Shown here piece after piece: positions 1-7,043 of a stretch of 28,865 bases of DNA (position 1 is its first letter; each line of letters starts with the position of its first letter). The position numbers were made by a program, and so were the translations under genes. The notes under the pieces were generated by a model, which saw only the letters and a list, made by a program, of their open reading frames with translations, had not been told where the DNA came from and did not search any database. Source of the stretch: CAYTET01 sp964436975 (GTDB taxonomy: Bacteria; Bacillota_I; Bacilli_A; Erysipelotrichales; Erysipelotrichaceae); the NCBI GenBank assembly GCA_964436975.1, contig CAYTET010000020.1, positions 1 to 28,865 of the forward strand. The letters run 5' to 3'.

Positions 1-5
1 TATCC

Positions 6-33
6 GAGACATTGCTGGATGTCTCTTTTTTTT
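6..33 (+). terminator. Intrinsic terminator of an upstream unit
   Basis: A perfect 7-bp stem (GAGACAT / ATGTCTC) with a 6-base loop is followed at once by a run of eight T. It probably ends a plus-strand transcript that begins before the window. Confidence 0.8.
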
Positions 34-52
34 GAAAAACAGCCGTGATAGT

Positions 53-80
53 TTGAAAGTGAAACAAATCTGTGTATAAT
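53..80 (+). promoter_or_regulatory. Sigma-A type promoter of tRNA-Gly
   Basis: TTGAAA (53-58) and a consensus TATAAT (75-80) are separated by 16 bases. The tRNA 5' end lies 14 bases after the -10 box, so the primary transcript would have a very short leader. Confidence 0.75.
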
Positions 81-93
81 AAAAAGGCATTAT

Positions 94-167
94 GCGAGTG
101 TAGTTCAATGGTAGAACTTCAGCCTTCCAAGCTGATAACGCGGGTCCGATTCCCGTCACTCGCTCCA
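94..167 (+). tRNA. tRNA-Gly (anticodon UCC)
   Basis: The cloverleaf can be drawn by hand. The acceptor stem GCGAGTG pairs perfectly with CACTCGC. A short D arm lies between GTTC and GAAC. The anticodon stem TCAGC/GCTGA encloses loop CTTCCAA with anticodon TCC at 126-128, and the T arm GCGGG/CCCGT has one G-T wobble. The discriminator is T and the terminal CCA (165-167) is encoded in the DNA, although a CCA-adding enzyme is also present at 15889-17223. Confidence 0.95.
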
Positions 168-191
168 TAAATTCCAATCTCTGCCCAAAAG

Positions 192-227
192 TGCCTGGGA
201 TCAGGCATGATTGCGGCTCTTTTTTTT
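192..227 (+). terminator. Possible terminator after tRNA-Gly
   Basis: TGCCTG/CAGGCA (192-197, 202-207) forms a 6-bp hairpin with a 4-base loop, but the T run starts about 11 bases later (218-227). The distance makes it a weak match to an intrinsic terminator. It may end the tRNA transcript. Confidence 0.35.
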
Positions 228-388
228 ATCTTTAACTTAATCCGGCCTGCCTGTATACCATCTGTCGTTTACAGAGTAATTATCTTTAAGATAATGACCG
301 ATGATATCCTTGAGAAACTAGTAATGGAGATTTTATACTTTGATGGTGTATCCAGTTAAAGACAGCGTAAACCGGTGTCACTCCATCT

Positions 389-414
389 AAAAAAAAGAGG
401 CTGCTGCCTCTTTA
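389..414 (-). terminator. Terminator of the tyrS / serine hydrolase / DUF3284 unit
   Basis: Read on the minus strand, AAAGAGGC and GCCTCTTT form a perfect 8-bp stem with loop AGCA, followed by a run of T. It lies 12 bases after the DUF3284 stop codon and closes the minus-strand unit. Confidence 0.85.
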
Positions 415-425
415 CTGCTGACCGC

Positions 426-917
426 TTATGCAGCGGAATTATCTGAATCATCCCTGTCATCAGTTTCGTTGATTTCTTCTTTATCAGCGGCCTGCTGGTT
501 CAGGCTAAGCAGATACTGCTCAATCTTGCGCATCCGCTTATTAAGCTGGACCCGCATGAAGATATCATTTACAAAATTGTTGCCCGGCCGGCCGTTATCC
601 TGACTGTAGGCAACATGACAGGTCTGCTTGTTTTTACCCGGCGTTATTTTATAAATCATTTTAAAAGAAGCTGTATCGCCCATATCATAATCCGTCTGAA
701 TAAAGGTGTCAGGCTGGGGTTTGCGGATATGAACAACCGCTTTAATGCTTTTCTTCTTGCCGGCACTGCGGTTATAACTGTATTTGGTTCCCTCTTTGAC
801 ACTGGCCAAAGTTATCTTGCGGCCGGCCTTGCTGGAAGCTTCCAGGGCGATCTGCTCCAGCAGAAATTCATACAGCTGGTGTGGTGAAACTTTAAGGTTA
901 TATTCGTAGGTTTTCAT
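426..917 (-). CDS. DUF3284 family protein
   Basis: A soluble 163-residue protein that matches from memory the DUF3284 pattern, in which an N-terminal amphipathic segment (LKVSPHQLYEFLLEQI) leads a START/SRPBCC-like strand-rich domain. The function of the family is not known. Residues 130-163 are polar and end in an acidic low-complexity tail rich in D, E and N. The start has a good ribosome site (AAAGGAG, 6 bases before the ATG) that lies in the end of the serine hydrolase gene; the two genes are 13 bases apart, so they are very likely co-transcribed with tyrS. In other Firmicutes DUF3284 genes often sit beside sugar-uptake genes, which is not the case here. No signal peptide or membrane segment is seen. 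Confidence 0.75.
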   Translation of the reverse strand: MKTYEYNLKVSPHQLYEFLLEQIALEASSKAGRKITLASVKEGTKYSYNRSAGKKKSIKAVVHIRKPQPDTFIQTDYDMGDTASFKMIYKITPGKNKQTCHVAYSQDNGRPGNNFVNDIFMRVQLNKRMRKIEQYLLSLNQQAADKEEINETDDRDDSDNSAA

Positions 918-930
918 GGCTGCTCCTTTT

Positions 931-1980
931 CTACCAGTTCTTCAGTATCATATCCGAAACAGTATCCCTGATTAGGGAAATGTTGTTATTAGAGCGGCTG
1001 GGATGAACCCGGTTGGTAAACAGGATTATACCGCCATTGCGCTTATAGTCAAGATAGATGCTTGTCCCGGTAAAGCCGGTATGAAACAGACAGTCATCCG
1101 AACAGTACTTTCCGAAGGCCGCCTCCTTATCATCCATGTACCAGCCTAAGGTACGCTTGCGGTCATTAACCGGGGTATAGCGGTTTTTCAGCAGCGCCAT
1201 AACCTTTTCGTCAATTACCGTTTGACCGTTATACCGGCCCCTGTTCAGCATCATCTCAACAAAGGGTATCATGTCACTGACATTAGAAAACAAACTGGCA
1301 TTGCCGCTGACGCCATTCATCCGGAAAGCTTTGCCGTCATGGACAACGCCTTTAATGACTCCGCCCCTGTCCTTTTCATCTTCGGTTGGAACACATAAAG
1401 CCGCCAGATGGCGGTCAGCCGGCCGGTAGCCGGCTGTTTTCATGCCCAGCGGTAAAGCCAGATGCTGTGCAAAAGCTTTGTCAAGCGGACCGCAGAATCC
1501 TTCAATGATCCGGCCCAGCAGGATAAAGTTAAAATCGGAATATAAAACCTGCGTTCCGGTTGGATAGACTTTCTCCAACCGGCAGATGAAATCAAGCAGC
1601 TGCTGCGGATTCTGGGCCTGCCGGTAATTGCGGTCATCGGCCGCCAGTCCGGAAGTATGAGCCCACAGATTGACTATTTTAACATCATCATAAGGAAAAG
1701 CCGGCAGATATTTGCTGACAGGATCATCCAGATTCAAATAGCCGGCCGCTACCGCCATCAGCCCCAGACTCGTCGTCGCCACAACCTTTGTCAGCGAAGC
1801 CATGTCATAAAGGTTTTCCGGTTTTAATATTTCCGGCTGCGGCACCAATTGGGCCATTCCGGTCAGATAGCTTTCCGATTGGCCATTTTTTACAACGGCC
1901 AGACTGACCCCCGGGACCATCTGTCTGGCCGCAATATCATCAAGATAGGCTTTAAGCGCAGCGCTGATCATTTCAGCCAT
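931..1980 (-). CDS. Beta-lactamase-fold serine hydrolase
   Basis: A 349-residue member of the serine beta-lactamase/penicillin-binding-protein-like hydrolases (class C/esterase side). The three family motifs are visible: nucleophile motif S62-L-T-K65, Y147-S-D in place of Y-x-N, and H300-T-G in place of K-T-G. The stretch TNRVHPS near residue 322 is typical of this subgroup. There is no signal peptide, so it is predicted to be cytoplasmic, which argues against a role as a drug-resistance beta-lactamase. Likely substrates are an ester or a peptidoglycan-derived peptide, but the sequence cannot decide. Its ATG overlaps the tyrS stop by 8 bases (ATGGCTGA), so translation is probably coupled to tyrS. 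Confidence 0.85.
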   Translation of the reverse strand: MAEMISAALKAYLDDIAARQMVPGVSLAVVKNGQSESYLTGMAQLVPQPEILKPENLYDMASLTKVVATTSLGLMAVAAGYLNLDDPVSKYLPAFPYDDVKIVNLWAHTSGLAADDRNYRQAQNPQQLLDFICRLEKVYPTGTQVLYSDFNFILLGRIIEGFCGPLDKAFAQHLALPLGMKTAGYRPADRHLAALCVPTEDEKDRGGVIKGVVHDGKAFRMNGVSGNASLFSNVSDMIPFVEMMLNRGRYNGQTVIDEKVMALLKNRYTPVNDRKRTLGWYMDDKEAAFGKYCSDDCLFHTGFTGTSIYLDYKRNGGIILFTNRVHPSRSNNNISLIRDTVSDMILKNW

Positions 1981-3232
1981 TGGCTTTTACCTTGAATACA
2001 AAATAGTTTTTCTTGCCCTTGCGGATAATGAAGGTGTCATCATCGGCCGCCGCGGCCTTATCCAACGTGCAGTCAAGCTGCTGGCAGCGCTGGCCGTTGA
2101 CTGATACCGAACCGGCCTCAATAAGCTGACGGGCCTCCCGCTTGGAAGAAGCAATATGTCCACTGGCAAGAGCATCAATCAGCAGCGTTCCGGAATTAAT
2201 TTCCACTACCTGGGCATCAGCAAGAGCGCTTCTGCGTTCGGCTGCCGACAGGGCCATGATATCACCGGAAAACAAAGCCTGGGTGATCTTTTCAGCCGTA
2301 GCCAGACCCTGCGGACCGTGCACTAAGGTCGTCAGTTCCTCGGCCAGGGCTTTCTGAGCCGGCCGCTTTTCCGGTGCGGCCTTCATTTCAGCTTCCAGCG
2401 CCATTATTTCTTCCGGCGTGCGCAAGCTGAGCCGCTTCAAGAAGTTGATGATGTCATCATCAGCCACATTGATGAACCACTGGTAGAATTCATAGGCCGA
2501 TGTCCGTTCCGGATCGAGCCAGATATTCTTGCCTTCTGATTTGCCAAACTTGGTGCCGTCGCTTTTGGTAATGAGCGGTGAAGTTATGCCAAAGGCCTTG
2601 GCATTATCGCCCCGCAGTTTGCGGATCAGCTCAATGCCTGAAGTCAGATTGCCCCACTGGTCACTGCCGCCAATCTGCAGCTGGCAGTTATAAGCATCAT
2701 ACAGATGCAGCCAGTCAATGCTCTGCAGAATAGTGTATGAAAACTCGGTAAAGGAAATACCGGTTTCAAGCCGCTTGGCCACGGTATCCTTGGCGATCAT
2801 GTAATTGATATTGAAGCATTTGCCATAATCGCGCAGAAAATCAATCATGTTCAAAGAGCCCAGCCAGTTGTAGTTGTTCTCCATGATTGCCGCATTTTCG
2901 CCTTCAAAAGACAAAAAGTGGGCCAGCTGCCGGCGAATGCATTCAGCGTTATGACGGACATCCTCCAGCTGCAGAAGTTTGCGCTCGCTTGTCATGCGCG
3001 GATCGCCGATCATGCCGGTAGCCCCGCCGCACAGCGCAATCGGCGTATGCCCCGCCAGCTGGTAGCGGCGCAGCAGCATAATCTGCTGCAGATGACCGAT
3101 ATGCAATGATTCAGCAGTAGGATCAAACCCGCAGTAACAGACGGCCGGGCTTTCCAGCCGCTGCTTCAGACCCGCCTCATCGGTGACGTCCTTGACCAGG
3201 CCGCGCCATTTAAGTTCCTCTAAAAATTCCAT
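1973..3232 (-). CDS. tyrS: Tyrosyl-tRNA synthetase
   Basis: A class I synthetase that charges tRNA-Tyr with tyrosine through tyrosyl-AMP. The 419-residue product has the usual TyrRS length. The HIGH signature is intact (H44-I-G-H47), and the KMSKS loop appears as KFGKS (228-232). The tyrosine/tRNA-binding segment around residues 183-200 (QLQIGGSDQWGN) is conserved. A C-terminal S4 RNA-binding domain occupies about 345-419. The start at 3232 is chosen over an upstream in-frame start because AAAGGAGG lies 5 bases before this ATG and because the extra residues would fall in the T-box terminator region. Expression is controlled by the T-box just upstream. The gene overlaps the serine hydrolase gene downstream. 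Confidence 0.97.
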   Translation of the reverse strand: MEFLEELKWRGLVKDVTDEAGLKQRLESPAVCYCGFDPTAESLHIGHLQQIMLLRRYQLAGHTPIALCGGATGMIGDPRMTSERKLLQLEDVRHNAECIRRQLAHFLSFEGENAAIMENNYNWLGSLNMIDFLRDYGKCFNINYMIAKDTVAKRLETGISFTEFSYTILQSIDWLHLYDAYNCQLQIGGSDQWGNLTSGIELIRKLRGDNAKAFGITSPLITKSDGTKFGKSEGKNIWLDPERTSAYEFYQWFINVADDDIINFLKRLSLRTPEEIMALEAEMKAAPEKRPAQKALAEELTTLVHGPQGLATAEKITQALFSGDIMALSAAERRSALADAQVVEINSGTLLIDALASGHIASSKREARQLIEAGSVSVNGQRCQQLDCTLDKAAAADDDTFIIRKGKKNYFVFKVKANG

Positions 3233-3246
3233 GTTTCCTCCTTTGC

Positions 3247-3465
3247 AACACAACAAAAGCGTCCTGTCCAAGGGCGCTTTGTGCGTGGTACCACCTTAGT
3301 TCGGATTGCTGACAATCCGCTCTCTTTTCCTTAACGCGGAATGAAACGCTGCCTAAATGCAGAATCAGCTGGCGGATGTATTCGGCTGACGGCCTGTTAA
3401 TGACTTGCACCTTCCGTCAATTCTCTGTGATAACAGACAGCAGCCTACTTCTTCCGGGTCATTGC
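3247..3465 (-). promoter_or_regulatory. T-box riboswitch, tyrosine specifier
   Basis: Leader RNA that senses uncharged tRNA-Tyr and allows transcription of tyrS. On the minus strand the T-box core AAGGTGGTACCACG lies at 3284-3297. Stem I can be drawn: CCGGA/TCCG at the base, a GAAGAAGTA segment for the specifier-loop 5' side, GGCTG/CAGCC above it, CTGTTA/TAACAG, the AGAGAA bulge and the GGAAGGTGCAA distal loop. Opposite AGTA the loop reads GAA-TAC-A, so the specifier codon is TAC (Tyr) at 3378-3380, in agreement with the gene. A terminator follows at 3249-3279. The element begins about 15 bases after the ccpA stop. Confidence 0.92.
3249..3279 (-). terminator. T-box regulated terminator
   Basis: On the minus strand AAAGCGCCC pairs with GGACGCTTT (one C-A mismatch) around loop TTGGACA, followed by TTTTGTTGTG. 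The arms lie just after the T-box core, as expected for the terminator that competes with the antiterminator. Confidence 0.8.
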
Positions 3466-3479
3466 TGTAAACAGCCGCT

Positions 3480-4511
3480 TTACTTTGTTGTCTTACGCGG
3501 CAGATAAATATAATTCAGCTCCACAGCCTTAGCCGTTTCGGCGATCTCTTCTCCGGATAACATTTTAGTCATTACCCGCATGGCCAGAGCGCCGGCATCA
3601 TAGCTGGGAAATTCAAAACTGGAAAGCTGCGGCCGGACCATCGTGCTGTAGCGCGAATCAAGCACACAGACAATTTCCATGTCTTCAGGAATCCGAATGC
3701 CGTTTTCCGTGGCGCTGTTAAGCACCGCTAAAGCCTGGGAATCACGGTAAGTCAGAATCAGCTGATGACGCTTCGTCTTGAAATAATCACTGAGATAGGA
3801 ATACGAAGTATGATAAGATTCCGGAATCGTCAGGAAGTTTGTGTCCAGATTGAACTGCTGGTTGAAATCGGCAAAGGCATTCTTTACCCCCGCCACAATC
3901 TGCTCCATGATCAACGGATTCTGGCGGTCCTGAACCAGGGCAATATCATTGATCCCTTTTTTCAGATAAGACGACACCAGTTCACGGCAGGCCTTGGCAT
4001 AATCGACAAAGACACTGCAGATCGAATCGCCGACAATGTTGGTCCCGATAAAAACAATCGGAACTCCGTAAGTCTTCAGGGCATCCAAATCGGAAGCAGA
4101 CAGCCGGTCATTATAGACAATCATGCCGTCGGCCCGGGATTTGATGACATTATCGATGATTTCATTCATTTCATTGATGCCGGCGGTGCTTGTCTGCAGG
4201 GATATGTTGTAGTGATAGATTTTTGCAACATCCAGCAGACCGTTTATTGTTTTGCCGATATACAGAAAACTGGTATCCGGAACCACCAAAGCAATGGTGG
4301 TCGTTTTCTTAAGGGCTAAACCCTGGGCAATGGCATTGGGCTTATACCCTAAGCGGACTATGGCATCCTGAACCTTCTGTTTGGTTTCCGACCGAACGAC
4401 ATCCGAGCCATTGATCACTCGGGAAACGGTCGCCAAAGATACACCGGCTTCCCGGGCTACCGAGTAAATAGTTACTCGCTTGACATCTTCATTGGTTAAT
4501 GGCTTAGACAT
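3480..4511 (-). CDS. ccpA: LacI-family regulator, probable catabolite control protein CcpA
   Basis: A 343-residue LacI/GalR regulator. The helix-turn-helix and hinge helix lie at residues 13-70 (VTIYSVAREAGVSLATVSRV, then a PNAIAQGLA hinge), followed by a periplasmic-binding-protein-like sensor domain. The C-terminal stretch STMVRPQLSSF...YDAGALAMR is close to Bacillus CcpA, in which this domain binds HPr-Ser46-P. The gene order around it (murC, DUF948, YtxH-like, tyrS) is also that of Bacillus ccpA. CcpA binds cre sites to repress or activate carbon-metabolism genes; two cre-like sites are seen in this window (5656, 22960). The ribosome site before this ATG is weak (AGAAAGTGA, about 13 bases away), and the gene follows the helical-protein gene by 32 bases without a terminator. 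A paralogous sugar-specific LacI regulator cannot be fully excluded. Confidence 0.85.
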   Translation of the reverse strand: MSKPLTNEDVKRVTIYSVAREAGVSLATVSRVINGSDVVRSETKQKVQDAIVRLGYKPNAIAQGLALKKTTTIALVVPDTSFLYIGKTINGLLDVAKIYHYNISLQTSTAGINEMNEIIDNVIKSRADGMIVYNDRLSASDLDALKTYGVPIVFIGTNIVGDSICSVFVDYAKACRELVSSYLKKGINDIALVQDRQNPLIMEQIVAGVKNAFADFNQQFNLDTNFLTIPESYHTSYSYLSDYFKTKRHQLILTYRDSQALAVLNSATENGIRIPEDMEIVCVLDSRYSTMVRPQLSSFEFPSYDAGALAMRVMTKMLSGEEIAETAKAVELNYIYLPRKTTK

Positions 4512-4543
4512 AAATATTGATCACTTTCTATTTTATTAACTGC

Positions 4544-5149
4544 TTAGTCTTCCTTATCATCGCCGTTGATGGCTTTTTTGACTGCTTCGGTCGCCTTGTT
4601 GGCATAATCAACAACTTTATCCCGGGCCTTGACTACAGTCGCCTGGACTTCCGGATTGTTGGTGAAGTCTTCATATTTGGCCTTCATGTAGTTCAGGGCA
4701 TCCTGGCCTTTGTTGACAATCTGGGAACCGGTATTTTTTAGCTGCTCGCTGTTGCTGACAGCATTGCTGACTTTGCCATAGCTGCTCTTGCAGAAAGTGA
4801 CAATCTTGTCGGCAACGCTGGTATAGCCGTTTTTAATACCTTCCAGTGTCTTGGCCGTTTCCGGATCATTTTTCATTTCATTGATTCTGGCCTGGGCCTT
4901 GGCTGATAAATCGCCGGCACCCTTCTTGAAACTGTCAACAGCCGCATCCCATTCCTCTTTGGTATTGGGAACACTGTTTAAAGCGGCCTTCAGGTCATTA
5001 ATCAGACCGGTGAAGACATCCTTGGCATCACTGACGGCCTTTTTGACATCATCATTGGCACTCTTTACTGATTCTTCCGCCTGCTCATCGATTTCAGCTT
5101 TAATCTGATCGACTTTCTCTTCGATATTCTTGTTGTTGTTTTCTTCCAT
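4544..5149 (-). CDS. Helical acidic protein in the YtxH position
   Basis: A 201-residue, highly charged, almost wholly alpha-helical protein with no signal peptide or membrane segment. Its Ala/Lys/Asp/Glu composition resembles late-embryogenesis-abundant or YtxH-like stress proteins. Two loosely similar units start at NDPETAK and NNPEVQA and continue into amphipathic helices, which suggests an internal repeat. The start at 5149 is supported by AGGAAGGAT 8 bases upstream; an earlier in-frame start would lie deep in the preceding gene. It follows the DUF948 gene by 4 bases. In Bacillus the DUF948 protein YtxG is followed by YtxH, a general stress protein, so the place matches, but unlike YtxH no N-terminal membrane helix is visible here. 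Confidence 0.7.
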   Translation of the reverse strand: MEENNNKNIEEKVDQIKAEIDEQAEESVKSANDDVKKAVSDAKDVFTGLINDLKAALNSVPNTKEEWDAAVDSFKKGAGDLSAKAQARINEMKNDPETAKTLEGIKNGYTSVADKIVTFCKSSYGKVSNAVSNSEQLKNTGSQIVNKGQDALNYMKAKYEDFTNNPEVQATVVKARDKVVDYANKATEAVKKAINGDDKED

Positions 5150-5153
5150 GTTC

Positions 5154-5561
5154 TTATCCTTCCTGACCGGTCTTGGTTTCAGTTGCCGGTTTCTTTGGTA
5201 AATACTTATTGATGACTTTCTTGGTGGATTCATATCCTCTGCTGAAACTGTTTACGCCTTTTTTCACCAGATCTTCGGCCGTAGCTCTGACGGCTTCTAC
5301 CGAGGTGCTGACATTTACAACCGTATGTACGGTTGTCTTCAGTTCATCCATATAGCCATTAGCCGTTTTAATCGTGTTCTGGGCTTCGGCAATTGTACTA
5401 TTGGCCGTGTCCAGAATGGCATCGGCCTTGCTGACTGTGGCATTAAGTCTTTTAACCAGAAGGCTGATTCTTATAATCATCACAATCAGAACGATCAGAA
5501 CGATGGCTATCAGAAAAGGCAGTATTTGCTGAACAAAAGAGCTTATAGCTGCAAATCCCAT
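5154..5561 (-). CDS. DUF948 membrane protein (YtxG-like)
   Basis: A 135-residue protein with one N-terminal membrane helix (about residues 10-33, rich in I, L and V), followed by a heptad-like helical region of about 80 residues with many small and polar residues. It ends in a positively charged tail (KYLPKKPATETK). This is the layout of the DUF948 family, which includes B. subtilis YtxG; the molecular role is unknown, though the family is tied to the general stress response in Bacillus. The start at 5561 is chosen because GAGGTGA lies 7 bases before it; an in-frame upstream start has no such site. It is the first gene of a unit with the helical protein and ccpA. Confidence 0.8.
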   Translation of the reverse strand: MGFAAISSFVQQILPFLIAIVLIVLIVMIIRISLLVKRLNATVSKADAILDTANSTIAEAQNTIKTANGYMDELKTTVHTVVNVSTSVEAVRATAEDLVKKGVNSFSRGYESTKKVINKYLPKKPATETKTGQEG

Positions 5562-5581
5562 TTTTTTCACCTCACGCCACA

Positions 5582-5610
5582 ATAATAATATATTATGAAA
5601 CATTTTTCAA
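5582..5610 (-). promoter_or_regulatory. Promoter of the DUF948 / helical protein / ccpA unit
   Basis: On the minus strand TTGAAA (5605-5610) and TATTAT (5582-5587) are 17 bases apart. Transcription would start near 5575, about 14 bases before the start codon. A second TATAAT lies at 5613-5618 but has a poor -35 box. Confidence 0.55.
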
Positions 5611-5655
5611 TAATTATAGAAGCGGTTACAATGAACAGCCGCCAAATTCATCACT

Positions 5656-5669
5656 GCTAAGCGCTTTCA
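5656..5669. promoter_or_regulatory. cre-like site (CcpA operator)
   Basis: TGAAAGCGCTTAGC on the minus strand agrees with the CcpA consensus TGWAARCGYTWNCW at 12 of 14 positions, with a perfect AAGCGCTT core. It lies about 46 bases upstream of the -35 box of the unit that ends with ccpA. Confidence 0.5.
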
Positions 5670-5714
5670 GATTGCCGTAAATGAGCCGGCCAAAGCCGCT
5701 AAAACATCCTGCTA

Positions 5715-5749
5715 AATAAAAAGCAGGCTATTTATCAAGAATAGCCTGC
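5715..5749 (-). terminator. Terminator overlapping the murC stop
   Basis: On the minus strand GCAGGCTATT and AATAGCCTGC form a perfect 10-bp stem with a 7-base loop, followed by TTTTTATTT. The 5' arm encodes the last codons of murC and the 3' arm contains its TAG stop. Confidence 0.9.
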
Positions 5750-7041
5750 AGTTTTTCCTTAAACGGATAGATGTCCTTCGAACTCATGAAGACAAAGACG
5801 GCCGGCGCAAACTCCGCCAGTTTGGCGGCATCCTGTTCTGTCTCATGAAAGACCAGACTGCCCTTAATGCGATCGGCCAGATAAGTAATATCAATATCCA
5901 CTCCGTCCTGCTGATCGTCAATGGAGGTAAATTCACACAGACATACTACATCAGCCTGCTGCAAAGCTTTGGCAAAAGCATCCGCAAAATGCAGCAGCCG
6001 GCCGGCCCGGTGCGGCTTGAACACCGCGACAATCCGGCGCTGGGGCCAGCGCTGGCGGGCCGCTGCCAGAGTAACCTGGACTTCCGTAGGATGATGGGCA
6101 TAGTCATCAACATAGATATTAGCGCCACTCTGCTCAATGACAAACCGCCTTTTAACGCCGTGGTAGCCGTCAAGCCCCTGCTGAATTGCTGCCGCAGAAT
6201 AGTTCTTGATAATGCCGACGCCGATTACGGCCAGGGAGTCATAAACCAGATGCATGCCTACCAGCGGCAAACTGAAATGGCCGAAGAAGCTGCCCTTGTA
6301 AATTACATTGTAGCTCATATCCGAAGCCGTCTGAACGATATTGACAGCCTGCAACTGATCAGACGGCTGGCTGCCGTAATAGATTATCTCCGCATCACTT
6401 GTCAGACTGGCGGCATGCAGGTCACCGCTGTAAACCAGTAGATAGCGGCTGACCTGTCTGGCAAATTGGTCAAAGGCCTGCCAGTAAGACTGTTCGGTTT
6501 CAAAGAAATCAACATGATCCCAGTCCATGTTAGTGATTATTGCTACATCAGGATGATAAGCCAGAAAGTGATTGCGGTATTCATCGGCTTCCAGCACAAA
6601 ATCAGTGGCGCTGTCATCGATATGACCGCTGCCGTCGCCAATCAGATACCCGGTTTTCTCCCAGCACCCCAGCAGAGCGGCTGTCATGCCGGTGGTAGTG
6701 GTTTTGCCGTGCGAGCCGGCAACAGCGATGGTATGGAAAGACTGCAGATAAGTTCCGAGAAACTGGTGATAGCGAAAACAGGTTACCGTCGGATTAGCCC
6801 GGGCGGCCTTTACCTCTTCAAAATCATCCAGAAAAGCATTGCCGATGATAACAGTTGTATTGTCTTGTATGTTGGCCGGTGAAAACGGCACAATGGAAAT
6901 GCCGCGCTGCAGAAGCGGGCCTTCGGTAAAGAAATGCCGGTCCGTCAGATCCGAACCGGACACCTGGTTGCCGGCATCATAAAGAATGCAGGCCAAAGCT
7001 GCCATTCCGGTGCCTTTAATGCCGATAAAGAAATACTTCAT
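5728..7041 (-). CDS. murC: UDP-N-acetylmuramate--L-alanine ligase
   Basis: The cytoplasmic ATP-dependent ligase that adds L-alanine to UDP-MurNAc, the first step of the peptidoglycan stem peptide. The 437 residues match the family length. The N-terminal Rossmann domain begins GIKGTGMAALA (residues 7-17). The ATP-binding P-loop is GSHGKTTTTG (109-118). The Mur-ligase landmarks EADEYR, DWDHVDFF and DDYAHHPTEV follow in order, and the C-terminal domain is complete. The start is 2 bases after the stop of the disordered protein gene, with GAGG about 11 bases upstream inside that gene. It is the last gene of the operon trmB, lipoprotein, disordered protein, murC, and its stop lies in a terminator. 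Confidence 0.97.
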   Translation of the reverse strand: MKYFFIGIKGTGMAALACILYDAGNQVSGSDLTDRHFFTEGPLLQRGISIVPFSPANIQDNTTVIIGNAFLDDFEEVKAARANPTVTCFRYHQFLGTYLQSFHTIAVAGSHGKTTTTGMTAALLGCWEKTGYLIGDGSGHIDDSATDFVLEADEYRNHFLAYHPDVAIITNMDWDHVDFFETEQSYWQAFDQFARQVSRYLLVYSGDLHAASLTSDAEIIYYGSQPSDQLQAVNIVQTASDMSYNVIYKGSFFGHFSLPLVGMHLVYDSLAVIGVGIIKNYSAAAIQQGLDGYHGVKRRFVIEQSGANIYVDDYAHHPTEVQVTLAAARQRWPQRRIVAVFKPHRAGRLLHFADAFAKALQQADVVCLCEFTSIDDQQDGVDIDITYLADRIKGSLVFHETEQDAAKLAEFAPAVFVFMSSKDIYPFKEKLQAILDK

Positions 7042-7043
7042 CG

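Noticed and set aside
279..296. ATTATC/GATAAT inverted repeat in the gap after tRNA-Gly
   Set aside because: A short AT-rich repeat without a T run and with no nearby promoter; such repeats are expected by chance.
94..425. tRNA-Gly 3' end as an integration site of a mobile element
   Set aside because: No second copy of the tRNA 3' end, no integrase and no phage-like genes were found in the window.
931..1980. Serine hydrolase as a drug-resistance beta-lactamase
   Set aside because: There is no signal peptide, the second and third motifs differ from class C enzymes, and the gene is part of the tyrS unit.
3210..3410. Small minus-strand reading frame across the tyrS leader
   Set aside because: It lies within the T-box and its terminator, whose RNA structure explains the sequence.
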